Numbered from the stretch's first letter, positions 43,064 through 51,006 are shown. The stretch: 64,000 nucleotides of DNA from an uncultured bacterium (GCA_949284415.1 CASDVM010000008.1:1-64000); one strand, 5' to 3'. Notes: a model not told the origin generated them from the letters alone. Translations and numbers: made by a program.

Positions 43064-43081
43064 TTTACATTTTGTTACAAA
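43064..43081 (+). promoter_or_regulatory. HLR1-type operator (RpaB site), perfect match
   Basis: TTTACATT-TT-GTTACAAA fits the cyanobacterial HLR1 consensus (G/T)TTACA(A/T)(A/T)-N2-(G/T)TTACA(A/T)(A/T) at every position. It lies about 87 bases before the infC start and 148 bases before the divergent small gene. The window encodes an RpaB-like regulator. Confidence 0.6.
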
Positions 43082-43168
43082 AAAATTTTATCCTCTAAGT
43101 GCCAAAAACTTAATTTTGTGCTACCATGACGCTTGTAGTTACAAATTATAAACATAGGAGATAAAACA

Positions 43169-43708
43169 ATAGCACCCAACGACACTAAAAATCACAAAAA
43201 CCAGCCGATAATGAATGAAAGAATTCGCTCGAAAGAAGTAAGATTAATAGACCAGAATGGTGAGAATAAAGGTGTTTTAGCTACTTCAAAGGCTTTGCAA
43301 ATGGCCTATGATGCGGACTTAGATTTAGTTTTAATTAATCCTAATCAGGAGCCGCCTGTTGCTAAAATCTTAAATTACGGTAAATATAAATATGAACTTG
43401 ATAAAAAAGCTAAAGAAGCAAAGAAAAAACAGCACACAGTTGATGTAAAAGAAATTAAAATTCGTTATAAAATAGATACTCATGATTATCAGGTTAGAAT
43501 TAAAAGTATAGAAAAATTTATTGCACAGGGTAACAAAGTTAAAATTGTTGTAATGCTTAGAGGACGTGAAATGCAGCACTCTAATCTCGCATTTGACCTT
43601 GCCAATAAGTTTGTTGAAGACATGAAAGACATGCCTGTCGTAATAGAAAAGAAACCTCAGCTTGAAGGGCGTAACGTTACTTTATATGTAGCGCCCAGTG
43701 CTTCTTAA
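43169..43708 (+). CDS. infC: Translation initiation factor IF-3, AUA start
   Basis: IF-3 binds the 30S subunit and proofreads start codon and initiator tRNA. 179 aa when begun at the ATA at 43169, eight bases after AGGAG (43156-43160): (M)APNDTKNHKNQPIMNERIRS. The first ATG in frame, at 43211, has no ribosome site and would cut 14 residues from the family's conserved N-terminal part. RLIDQNGENKG, DLVLINPNQEPPVAKILNYGKY and the C-terminal KEIKIRYKIDTHDYQVRIKS are typical. Rare AUN starts are known for infC and let IF-3 repress its own synthesis. No rpmI-rplT genes follow. Confidence 0.93.
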   Translation: MAPNDTKNHKNQPIMNERIRSKEVRLIDQNGENKGVLATSKALQMAYDADLDLVLINPNQEPPVAKILNYGKYKYELDKKAKEAKKKQHTVDVKEIKIRYKIDTHDYQVRIKSIEKFIAQGNKVKIVVMLRGREMQHSNLAFDLANKFVEDMKDMPVVIEKKPQLEGRNVTLYVAPSAS

Positions 43709-43716
43709 AAAACTTC

Positions 43717-43744
43717 TTGACTGAAAATTTTCAGCCTGTATAAT
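43717..43744 (+). promoter_or_regulatory. Promoter of tRNA-Phe
   Basis: TTGACT (43717-43722), 16 bases, perfect TATAAT (43739-43744). The predicted transcript starts near 43751 and has about 95 bases of leader before the tRNA. CTGAAAATTTTCAG (43721-43734), an inverted repeat, sits in the spacer. Confidence 0.7.
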
Positions 43745-43844
43745 AAAAAATGTGGCAATTAAATATTTATATCCATTTACTCCAAAAGAATATTTACATT
43801 GCCTCTTGTTTTAAAGGTTTACAATTGAATAATTATAAAGATAT

Positions 43845-43917
43845 GCCGCAATAGCTCAGTTGGTAGAGCAAGGGACTGAAAATCCCTGTGTCCTTGGTTC
43901 AATTCCGAGTTGCGGCA
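43845..43917 (+). tRNA. tRNA-Phe (anticodon GAA)
   Basis: Acceptor GCCGCAA/TTGCGGC, D arm GCTCAGTTGGTAGAGC, anticodon stem AGGGA/TCCCT around CTGAAAA, T arm CTTGG-TTCAATT-CCGAG, discriminator A. CCA is not encoded. An AT-rich accessory region with restriction-modification genes lies downstream. Confidence 0.96.
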
Positions 43918-44044
43918 TATCTTTTTATATATACTTCTTATGATTTTGTCTCAGCTATAGCCAATATCATTGAACAGACATTGCAGGAATTTGATTTTTT
44001 TGAACTAATAGGGGTGTGTTTCAAATATATCTTGATTTTTTTAG

Positions 44045-44209
44045 TCGGAAATCGCTAAAAATGAAATTCCTGAACTGGCAAAAAAGTCCGATTACTGTCC
44101 GTCAATGTCTAAAACAAGACTGTGTTTCAAAACCTTAAATGGCGGGGATTTAGACACAGTTCATGATTTTTTGGACAGGACAGTGTTGAAAAATTTTTCA
44201 AAAATTTAA
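44045..44209 (+). pseudogene. Fragment of an unidentified protein gene
   Basis: In the 419 bases between tRNA-Phe and the next gene a stop-free stretch reads SEIAKNEIPELAKKSDYCPS then MSKTRLCFKTLNGGDLDTVH and DFLDRTVLKNFSKI. It looks like the C-terminal end of a protein, with balanced composition, but no start or upstream part exists. Two shorter copies of ATTCCTGAACTG occur at 45140 and 45164, on the other side of the next gene. It overlaps two nested inverted repeats. Could be a remnant of a mobile gene. Confidence 0.35.
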
Positions 44210-44336
44210 ATTTAGGAGGAAATCTATTTCAATTTTCTCGAAAATGTAAAAAAATTAAATAAATTTCAAAAATTAGCAAAAAAAATTTTTTCCAAACCTT
44301 TATAAAATAGACAATTAAATAATGAAAGGAATGAAT

Positions 44337-44990
44337 ATGCAAACTAAAATTTCTCCAAATTATAATTCTACAGCGTTTAAAGGTGCTAACTTAATCAAAA
44401 TAAAAAAATCAGCATTCCCAAATCCTGAAAATTTAAGAGAATGTTCTCAACTATTTTCTAAAAATATTAATAGTGTAAGCGGAGATAAAAGTGGGATAAT
44501 ATCAGTTATTATAGCCATGTTTAAACCTCAAACTCACAAAACTTATATTTTCCCTGATAATAATGCTTATTTTATGACAAAAAACTCATTAAAGAAAAAC
44601 AATATACCATATTCTGTAGAATGGTTTTCGCAAAGAGCAAAACTACCTATTACTTCTCCCCAAAACAGTGATTATCATTCTTTTTATATTTTAACAGGGG
44701 AACACAAAGATAAAGGGATAAAATTAACAAAAAAAGTTCTGACAAATATAAGAAAATATACAAAAGAAGCAGGGAAAATATTCCCATTACCTGAAAATAT
44801 TGAAGGTAAAACTTTTAAAGAAATTATGAATGAATACTTACCATTACGCAAAGTATATAGTACATCAAAAGCAAGTATTGAAATAGAAAAAGGCTTGGGT
44901 GAAATAATTAATACAACACCAGTTAATACTATAGAAATAGAATCATTAAAAGATATTAATAAAATCGCAGAGAATTTGCTTCAAAAATAA
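44337..44990 (+). CDS. Hypothetical protein with N-terminal AFKG motif
   Basis: 217 aa, not recognised. ATG at 44337 chosen because AAAGGA ends six bases before it. N-terminal MQTKISPNYNSTAFKGANLI is followed by a globular basic protein rich in Lys, Asn and Ile; residues 80-130 include YSVEWFSQRAKLPITSP. No signal peptide or membrane span. Very AT-rich, with A-ending codons, unlike neighbours such as infC, so probably acquired. A terminator follows (45044-45081). Confidence 0.6.
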   Translation: MQTKISPNYNSTAFKGANLIKIKKSAFPNPENLRECSQLFSKNINSVSGDKSGIISVIIAMFKPQTHKTYIFPDNNAYFMTKNSLKKNNIPYSVEWFSQRAKLPITSPQNSDYHSFYILTGEHKDKGIKLTKKVLTNIRKYTKEAGKIFPLPENIEGKTFKEIMNEYLPLRKVYSTSKASIEIEKGLGEIINTTPVNTIEIESLKDINKIAENLLQK

Positions 44991-45043
44991 GCTAATACTA
45001 ATAAATTACTATTTAACTAAGCTATAATTAAACATAGTTTTAG

Positions 45044-45083
45044 AAAAGCAAAGAAACTGTATTTATGTTTTCTTTGCTTTTAA
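45044..45083 (+). terminator. Terminator-like hairpin after the AFKG protein gene
   Basis: AAAAGCAAAGAAA-(loop of 12)-TTTCTTTGCTTTT, a 13-bp AT-rich stem ending in a T run, 54 bases after the stop codon. Confidence 0.7.
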
Positions 45084-45224
45084 AATATTAGGTGCTATTG
45101 CATGAACATTATTTAAAGTTTCTAAATTTATCTGTCCCAAAATTCCTGAACTGTCTGTCAAATATTCCTGAACTGGTTGTTCTTTTACAGCCAAATTTAA
45201 TTAAAAAAATGTTTTATGATACTT

Positions 45225-45249
45225 ATTGTATGTAGAATTATTGTATATA
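45225..45249 (+). promoter_or_regulatory. Direct-repeat operator candidate of the controller gene
   Basis: ATTGTATGTA (45225-45234) and ATTGTATATA (45240-45249), repeated at 15-base spacing, 28 bases before the XRE start codon. Controller proteins of restriction systems bind paired sites just upstream of their own gene, so this is the likely place. Confidence 0.45.
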
Positions 45250-45277
45250 TTTTTATACTATTTACATAAGGTGTTTC

Positions 45278-45490
45278 ATGGATATAGTAAGAATATTTGC
45301 AAATAATGTAAAAAAATATAGAAAATTGAGAGGTTTGTCTCAAGAAAAGCTTGCAGATATATGCAATTTACACCGTACGTATATTAGTGCGATAGAATGC
45401 TGCCGAAGAAGTATTTCGTTAAATAATATTCAAAAAATATCTGAAGCATTAGAGGTAGATTTTTATAAGTTATTTTTAACTGAGGAATAA
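45278..45490 (+). CDS. XRE-family controller protein of a restriction-modification system
   Basis: 70 aa single HTH domain: ANNVKKYRKLRGLSQEKLADICNLHRTYISAIECCRRSISLNNIQKISEAL. Length, the RTYISAIE recognition helix and position in front of a nuclease gene all fit restriction controllers (C proteins), which delay endonuclease synthesis after entry into a new cell. Its stop overlaps the endonuclease ATG by one base (TAATG). Might also be a general XRE repressor. Confidence 0.75.
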   Translation: MDIVRIFANNVKKYRKLRGLSQEKLADICNLHRTYISAIECCRRSISLNNIQKISEALEVDFYKLFLTEE

Positions 45491-46071
45491 TGCGGCAATT
45501 TGTATTTGTAAATAAAGAAATTTTATTTAAAGATTTTTCTATTCCCAAAAATGAAGTAGGAATAATTGAAAAGATTACAAAAGATTCTGCTGTTGTCTCT
45601 TTTGCTTACAGCAATCGTACTGTACAACTTCCTCGTGAGGACATTACTTTATTTAAACCATCCGAAACAGGTGATCAATTTCCTAAAAAAGTTTGTAACG
45701 TGTGTCATAGATTACTTGATGTTAATATGTTTCAGAAAAATCAAAACGGTAAAAATAACAGAACAGTAAGACGTCCATCTTGTAATGATTGCAGAAATAT
45801 AATTGATGGAAAAGACATGTCTGCAGCTGACAAAAAAATCATGGAACAAATTAAGCCTGATATGAAGATATGGACTTGTCCTATTTGTAAAAAAACTACA
45901 ATTCCTGGTTTAACAAGCAAAGTGGTATGTGATCATGATCATAGGACGGGTCGTCCGAGAGCATGGATATGTGATAGTTGCAATACAGGTTTAGGCAGAT
46001 TTAAAGATGATCAAAAATTGCTTGAAAATGCCATAGAGTATCTAAATAACAGTAGTATAAAAACATCTTAA
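45490..46071 (+). CDS. HNH endonuclease of endonuclease VII type, probable restriction enzyme
   Basis: 193 aa. Residues 1-60 look beta-rich (NEVGIIEKITKDSAVVSFAYS). C69/C72 and C98/C101 form one zinc site. The HNH part has C130/C133, then VVCDHDHRTGRPRAWICDSCNTGLG with the catalytic DHDH (148-151) and zinc ligands C161/C164, as in recombination endonuclease VII. This order, beta-barrel, zinc site, beta-beta-alpha-metal, is what I recall for the restriction enzyme Hpy99I. It overlaps the controller gene by one base and the convergent methyltransferase by four, so I read it as the restriction nuclease. Recognition site unknown. Confidence 0.8.
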   Translation: MRQFVFVNKEILFKDFSIPKNEVGIIEKITKDSAVVSFAYSNRTVQLPREDITLFKPSETGDQFPKKVCNVCHRLLDVNMFQKNQNGKNNRTVRRPSCNDCRNIIDGKDMSAADKKIMEQIKPDMKIWTCPICKKTTIPGLTSKVVCDHDHRTGRPRAWICDSCNTGLGRFKDDQKLLENAIEYLNNSSIKTS

Positions 46072-46898
46072 AATATGGATAATTGCATATCCTTATTTAT
46101 AAAATAATTTATCCTTTCTCTGGCTATATCAACATATTCTTGAGCAATATCACATCCAAGGTAGTTTCTGTTATTAATTAATGCCATTTTGCAAGTAGTT
46201 CCGCTGCCGCACATAGGGTCAAAAACTAAATCTCCCTCGTTGCTCCAGCTTAATATATGATCCTGAGCAAGTTTTTCAGGGAAAACAGCCGGATGATTAA
46301 AAGCTATTTTATCATTGGTTGTTCCTCCTAAACCCACGGCATATTCCCATATATTGGTTTTTGTCTTTTCTTCGTTCAGTTTCCCTAATATTTTTTTATT
46401 TATACCATCAGATTTTTTATTATGCACCAACATTTCCATTCCGGAACGTGCAGTCTTTTCTTTTAACGGATTAAAAGTTTTAGGTGAGCCTTTTGAAAAT
46501 ATAAACATAAATTCAAAACAATTAGTGTAGGCATTAGAACGCATAAAAGGAGTGTTTTTCTTTTTATATATCATAGTATCGTGAACATTAAACCCGACTT
46601 CTTGAAAAGCAAGAGCGTGTTTAAAACTTGTTAATGATTTATTTCCCTTCTTTATTTTATCTCCAACCACCCATACAACTACTCCACCCGGTTTTATTAT
46701 TCTGTATAATTGTTTTGCTATTTGCAGGTAATTGAATAAGTAGCCTTTATAGTCCCGTAAATCATCATATGGCGGAGAAGTAACGACTAAATCAATAAAG
46801 TTATCTTCTATTCTCTGCATAAAATTAATACAATCACAACAATAAATATTATTAATTTTTATTTCATTTTCCGGAATATTTAATTTGTTATTTATCAT
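46068..46898 (-). CDS. DNA methyltransferase, N4-cytosine / N6-adenine type (class beta)
   Basis: 276 aa from ATG 46898 (a GTG at 46910 would add four residues). The catalytic motif IV is TSPPY (residues 40-44), near the N-terminus; motif I is FDPMCGSGTTCKMALINNRNYLGCDI near the C-terminus, the order of class beta. TSPPY is more usual in N4-cytosine enzymes, DPPY in adenine ones, so m4C is favoured. It is tail to tail with the nuclease and should protect the host site. No target-recognition match can be made by eye. Confidence 0.88.
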   Translation of the reverse strand: MINNKLNIPENEIKINNIYCCDCINFMQRIEDNFIDLVVTSPPYDDLRDYKGYLFNYLQIAKQLYRIIKPGGVVVWVVGDKIKKGNKSLTSFKHALAFQEVGFNVHDTMIYKKKNTPFMRSNAYTNCFEFMFIFSKGSPKTFNPLKEKTARSGMEMLVHNKKSDGINKKILGKLNEEKTKTNIWEYAVGLGGTTNDKIAFNHPAVFPEKLAQDHILSWSNEGDLVFDPMCGSGTTCKMALINNRNYLGCDIAQEYVDIARERINYFINKDMQLSIF

Positions 46899-47076
46899 AA
46901 ATAAATTCACTTTTCTTGTTAATATTATAGTATAAAAACAAATAGCATAAATAATATGTATTAACTCTTTAATTAAATAAAATGTAAATTTTTTTTAATT
47001 ATCTGATATTTTTTATTAAAGTTTTTTCTGTAAACTTCCGATAACAGTTTTGTGTGCAGGTTATGAGGAAGATAAA

Positions 47077-48924
47077 ATGAGCCAGAACTATGTTTACAGT
47101 GATAATACAATAAGAAGTCAATCGTATGATTCGGTATCCCGCAATAAGCGTCCAAAGTTTATAATTCCGACAAAAGATACTTCCGTGTCTTATTATGCAA
47201 AAATGTCGGGAATGTCTAATGAGGAGTTTATGAAATGGACTGGCTTGAAAAGTACTGTTATAAAAAAAGGTTCGAAAATCGAGCTTCCAATGGACAAAGT
47301 ACCCGAAGGCAAAGGGATTTTTGCTCTTGCGAGAAAATATAATATGTCTGTAGAAGAATTTTGCAAGCTTAACAGAATACCAAAACCTTATAATAAATAT
47401 AAAGCAAAGAAGAATGAGGAATTTTACGTCAAACCTTATAAATTACCTGATGCACAAAAGGCTGCTGTCAATAAAAAAGATAACAGCAGACCTTCTGAAT
47501 TATCGCTTGACGAGTTGTCTGAAATTATGGATTCAAGAGATGATTTGGAAGGTGCGGCAGGCGGAGTTGTTCTTGGCGCTTATGCAATTAACCAGAGTAT
47601 CTGGGATTCATCGTTTACTCCTAAGGAAATTGCTTTGAGGCTTGAAGAGATTTGCTATGATAAAATTGGTGCCGTAGGGAAAAAGCAATTTGACGATATG
47701 TTGAAAGAAATTAATCCTAAAAATGTGTCTGAAGTTTTAACGGAGTATGCTAAGGCTAATTACGGAAGATCTTTAATTGACAGGATTACAAGTGAGTTTG
47801 CAAGCAGGCAGAGTGCAAGAAAAGAAGCTGTTATGTATATCTATGATGCTCTGGCAAAACAAAAAAATATTCCTGCAAATGAAAGAAAAATTTTCGAACA
47901 TGAACTGAATGAGCAATTTGATTCCTTCGGGTTTGTTAATACTGAAAAGATGGATTCAATTATTGATAGGATGTTGAAAGTTAAAGTTCCAGAAGGACAG
48001 ATTATTACGCATAATTATGCGGTAAAATATGCGGCTGCGGATACAAAAGTACAAGTAAAAGACGGTGATAAGCCTGCAAAAACCTTTACTGCTGCTCAAT
48101 TGAAAAAAGATGCGGTAAACTCTGCAAAAAATGAGGCATCTGAGTTGTTTAAGCAGTACTGTCAGAACAATAATGTAAACTACAACGAGGATAATTTAGA
48201 TTTAACTCCTATGAACAGGATTCCTGCTCCTGTCGTAAAAAATGGAAAAATTACCGCTTCTGAAACTGAACTTTTAAGACCGACTTCTACTCCGAATGGT
48301 AAAGTCGTTATTTTAAATCCGGGACACGGCGGTTATAGTTCCAGAACTGGCTATTTTGATTCAGGTTCATACAGTTTTATAAAAAAAGCAAACGGTAAAT
48401 ATGCTCCGCTGCTTGAATATGAAAAGATGAATATTTATGCTGAAGATACTGTGGACAAACTTCGATCAAAGGGGTATGCAGTAGTTCTGATGGGAGGTCA
48501 TGTTGAAACTATATCTGATCAAAAATCGGTTTCCGGTTTAATAACAAGACTTCAAAACGGTTCTAAAGGCGGGCAAAAATATAATAAAGACGATATCATA
48601 TTTGTATCTTTGCATGCAGATTCGCAACCCGGTATGTCAGGTACCGGAGTATGTTATGATCCGAGGTTCAAGGATGATTCTAAATTAGCGGATACACTTA
48701 AATCAAACTTAAATAAAGATGATTGGATAAAAGCAGGAACATCAACGAGAGTGCCGGGAACAAACGGTTTGCAGGTTCTTATGCAGAGCGAAAATATACC
48801 GTCTGTTCTTGTAGAAGTTGAATATGTAAACGGTTCTAAATGCAGGAATTTAGATTCAAAAGCTTTTCAGGACAGATTTGAAAACAAATTAATTGATGGT
48901 CTGGATGAGTATTTTGGTTTTTAA
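47077..48924 (+). CDS. LysM-repeat N-acetylmuramoyl-L-alanine amidase
   Basis: 615 aa from the ATG at 47077, with GAGGAA seven bases before it. Two LysM-like modules (about residues 25-70 and 75-120) bind glycan; residues 130-390 are helical and unassigned; the C-terminal 200 residues are an Amidase_3 domain with zinc ligands in LNPGHGGYSS, LEYEKMN and VSLHADSQ, and the catalytic Glu in VLVEVEYVNG. It cuts the bond between muramic acid and the stem peptide. There is no signal peptide, unusual for an enzyme acting on the wall. The next gene, a lysozyme, starts 14 bases after. Confidence 0.85.
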   Translation: MSQNYVYSDNTIRSQSYDSVSRNKRPKFIIPTKDTSVSYYAKMSGMSNEEFMKWTGLKSTVIKKGSKIELPMDKVPEGKGIFALARKYNMSVEEFCKLNRIPKPYNKYKAKKNEEFYVKPYKLPDAQKAAVNKKDNSRPSELSLDELSEIMDSRDDLEGAAGGVVLGAYAINQSIWDSSFTPKEIALRLEEICYDKIGAVGKKQFDDMLKEINPKNVSEVLTEYAKANYGRSLIDRITSEFASRQSARKEAVMYIYDALAKQKNIPANERKIFEHELNEQFDSFGFVNTEKMDSIIDRMLKVKVPEGQIITHNYAVKYAAADTKVQVKDGDKPAKTFTAAQLKKDAVNSAKNEASELFKQYCQNNNVNYNEDNLDLTPMNRIPAPVVKNGKITASETELLRPTSTPNGKVVILNPGHGGYSSRTGYFDSGSYSFIKKANGKYAPLLEYEKMNIYAEDTVDKLRSKGYAVVLMGGHVETISDQKSVSGLITRLQNGSKGGQKYNKDDIIFVSLHADSQPGMSGTGVCYDPRFKDDSKLADTLKSNLNKDDWIKAGTSTRVPGTNGLQVLMQSENIPSVLVEVEYVNGSKCRNLDSKAFQDRFENKLIDGLDEYFGF

Positions 48925-48938
48925 CAGAGGTTTAAATA

Positions 48939-50012
48939 ATGGATTTTTTAACGTACTTATGGAATTCCGTAAAAAACGGTGTAAAAACAGTATTTGGGCT
49001 TAACTCGGATAGTGCAAAGCCTGCACAAAATTCTTCTAAAAATTCCGTTTTCGGTATTCAGAAAAAAAAGACTTATAAAAATGAAATTAGTGTTACGGGT
49101 TCAAAAACTGATGAACAATTACAAACTGAAGCTGTTCGTTCCCGTTATGTTGCAACGATAAAAAATCCTGATCACAAAATAAAATCAGGCGAAAATATCG
49201 GAATGATTGCAAAAAAATACGGGGTTGAAGACAGCAGTATTTTAGATGCAAATTATATGACAAAAGAATCCGCAAAAAAAATTCGTGCAGGGCAGGTTCT
49301 TAAAATACCCCCGAAAAGAAGAGCTAAGAATGTGCGAAATTTAAGTGATACAGCCAAGTCCCTAGGAGTAAGCACTGATTTTATTAAAAAATTGAAACGT
49401 GCGGAAGATGACGGGAAATTAGGAGATTACAGATTTCATAACACGCCTTATGCTGATAAAGCGGGTGTAAAAACTATAGGTATAGGTCATGTTTTAAAAA
49501 AAGGTGAACCGCAAAAATTATCTAATGCTCAGGTATGCGAGTTACTTGCAAATGATCTTTTGAAAGTTGAAGAAAATCTATATTCTCTAATGGGCGGTAA
49601 AAATAAGTATGATAAGCTTCCGCAGCCGATAAAAGAAGCGCTTCTTGATATGGCTTTTAACAAAGGGACAGGAGCGATTACAAATACCCCGGGACTTTTG
49701 TATACATTAAAAGCAGGAAAATATGAAGCAGCAATAAATAAAATGACTTATAATAAATCAACCAAAACAGGAAAAGCCATGAGCGGTTTATGTAAGCGAA
49801 GGATTATGGATATTTCGCTTGCCTGCAAAATTTATAAAGGAAAAATTCCGCAATCAAATATAAATACCGCACAGCAGCTTTATAATCAAGGAGTTGCGCT
49901 ATTACGGGCTGAAGCCAAAAAGAGCGGTGCAAATTTCGCTAATCTTCTTGCAGGTTATAACAAAGAAATTGCAGGTTATATGGGAAATAAAATAAAATTT
50001 ATTACAAAATAA
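48939..50012 (+). CDS. LysM-containing lysozyme, GH24 (phage-type)
   Basis: 357 aa. LysM at residues 80-125 (HKIKSGENIGMIAKKYGVED then ILDANYM, RAGQVLKIPP); the GH24 muramidase domain spans about 150-300, with Glu156, Asp173 and Thr179 (YADKAGVKTIGIGH, matching the D-x5-T pattern) as the expected triad. QPIKEALLDMAFNKGTGAI is the domain's second half. The family is mostly phage endolysins. No signal peptide, no holin nearby. Together with the upstream amidase it forms a two-enzyme wall-cutting pair. Confidence 0.82.
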   Translation: MDFLTYLWNSVKNGVKTVFGLNSDSAKPAQNSSKNSVFGIQKKKTYKNEISVTGSKTDEQLQTEAVRSRYVATIKNPDHKIKSGENIGMIAKKYGVEDSSILDANYMTKESAKKIRAGQVLKIPPKRRAKNVRNLSDTAKSLGVSTDFIKKLKRAEDDGKLGDYRFHNTPYADKAGVKTIGIGHVLKKGEPQKLSNAQVCELLANDLLKVEENLYSLMGGKNKYDKLPQPIKEALLDMAFNKGTGAITNTPGLLYTLKAGKYEAAINKMTYNKSTKTGKAMSGLCKRRIMDISLACKIYKGKIPQSNINTAQQLYNQGVALLRAEAKKSGANFANLLAGYNKEIAGYMGNKIKFITK

Positions 50013-50016
50013 GTCC

Positions 50017-50520
50017 TTACTCGCTCACAGCTTTAGGACGAGGTAAAATTTGCGGGAAATATTCTTCTATATATTTTCCTATGCGTTCTTGCAATTCTTC
50101 GTTTCGCTGGTATTCGCTGTTAAAACTTTTTGTGGTTGCGCTGCCGTAATCCGTATCAACTGTGCGTTCAAATCTGAATAAGTCAGGATTTTTACGGTTT
50201 ATTAAGATACGTTCGGTATTTTTGTCATTTGTAACTTCAAGAAGAATATATTTATTATGTCCTTGATATACCGGTTTGATTGTCGCAAATTCTTTATTTT
50301 TTCCTGAGAGAGTAAAATAAGGCAAATCGTAAAATCCGCTGTGTGCATTTCTTATCTCTGCCCATTGGTCTTCCATAAATTGATCCATTCTTTTAACAAG
50401 TTTATGTGCTTTTAACGGCATAACCGTTATCAGTTCATCTCTTGTGGGATAACGTTTTTCAAAATTTGGTTTATAGCTTCCGCTTTTCAAATTTACATTA
50501 GTTATACTCGCAACTTGCAT
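50017..50520 (-). CDS. Hypothetical protein
   Basis: 167 aa from the ATG at 50520, preceded by AGGAGA. Not recognised. MQVASITNVNLKSGSYKPNF gives a Ser/Asn-rich N-terminus, then a mixed alpha/beta globular part with LVKRMDQFMEDQWAEIRNAH and a polar C-terminus NEELQERIGKYIEEYFPQ. No membrane spans. Its stop lies four bases from the convergent lysozyme stop. The N-terminus resembles those of other lineage-specific proteins here (34907, 44337) only loosely. Confidence 0.65.
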   Translation of the reverse strand: MQVASITNVNLKSGSYKPNFEKRYPTRDELITVMPLKAHKLVKRMDQFMEDQWAEIRNAHSGFYDLPYFTLSGKNKEFATIKPVYQGHNKYILLEVTNDKNTERILINRKNPDLFRFERTVDTDYGSATTKSFNSEYQRNEELQERIGKYIEEYFPQILPRPKAVSE

Positions 50521-50595
50521 ATAATTTCTCCTGTTTTTTATAAGATAGAGAAACACGTGAATTAAAAAATTTGCTGTTTGCAGGCTTATTGTAAA

Positions 50596-50919
50596 CTAAT
50601 GTAAAGTTTTTGTGTTTTTACTAATCCAGTTTAGATAATCTTCAGCTCCTTTCGTGATATCTACAGCAATAATTTCAGGAACATCATAGGGATGAAGGAG
50701 AATGATTTTATCTTTTATTTGATTGAACAACTCTTGTTTTGTCTTTATAACCATTAAAAATTCTTCATCTTTTTCAATTTTATTTTGCCAGCTGTAGATT
50801 GAGTATATTTTCGGAATTATGTTTACACAGGCGGCAAGTTTTTCTTTTACAAGGTAGTGTGCAAGTGTTTCGGCACTGTCAAAAGAATTTGTTGTGCATA
50901 ATATAATAATATGTTTCAT
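50596..50919 (-). CDS. cutA: Divalent cation tolerance protein CutA
   Basis: 107 aa trimeric protein named for copper tolerance; its exact role is unsettled, and some members act in signalling. Recognised by IIILCTTNSFDSAETLAHYLVKEKLAACVNIIPKIYSIYSWQNKIEKDEEFLMVIKT and HPYDVPEIIAVDITKG, which are the family's defining stretches. Length is normal. Single-gene unit. Confidence 0.92.
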   Translation of the reverse strand: MKHIIILCTTNSFDSAETLAHYLVKEKLAACVNIIPKIYSIYSWQNKIEKDEEFLMVIKTKQELFNQIKDKIILLHPYDVPEIIAVDITKGAEDYLNWISKNTKTLH

Positions 50920-51006
50920 ATTTTTTATTTTAATTTATTTTTTGATTTTTGTAAATTGATTGTTGATGATATACTTGAAGCGTAAAGCAAAATTAAGAGA
51001 GTTTTT

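Noticed and set aside
43211-43708. infC starting at the first ATG
   Set aside because: No ribosome site there; AGGAG and a conserved N-terminal part point to the ATA at 43169.
43721-43734. CTGAAAATTTTCAG as terminator of infC
   Set aside because: No T run follows; it lies between a -35 and a -10 box that better explain the sequence as a promoter.
47077-50012. Prophage lysis cassette
   Set aside because: No holin, terminase, capsid or integrase nearby; LysM domains and the long amidase are unlike typical endolysins.
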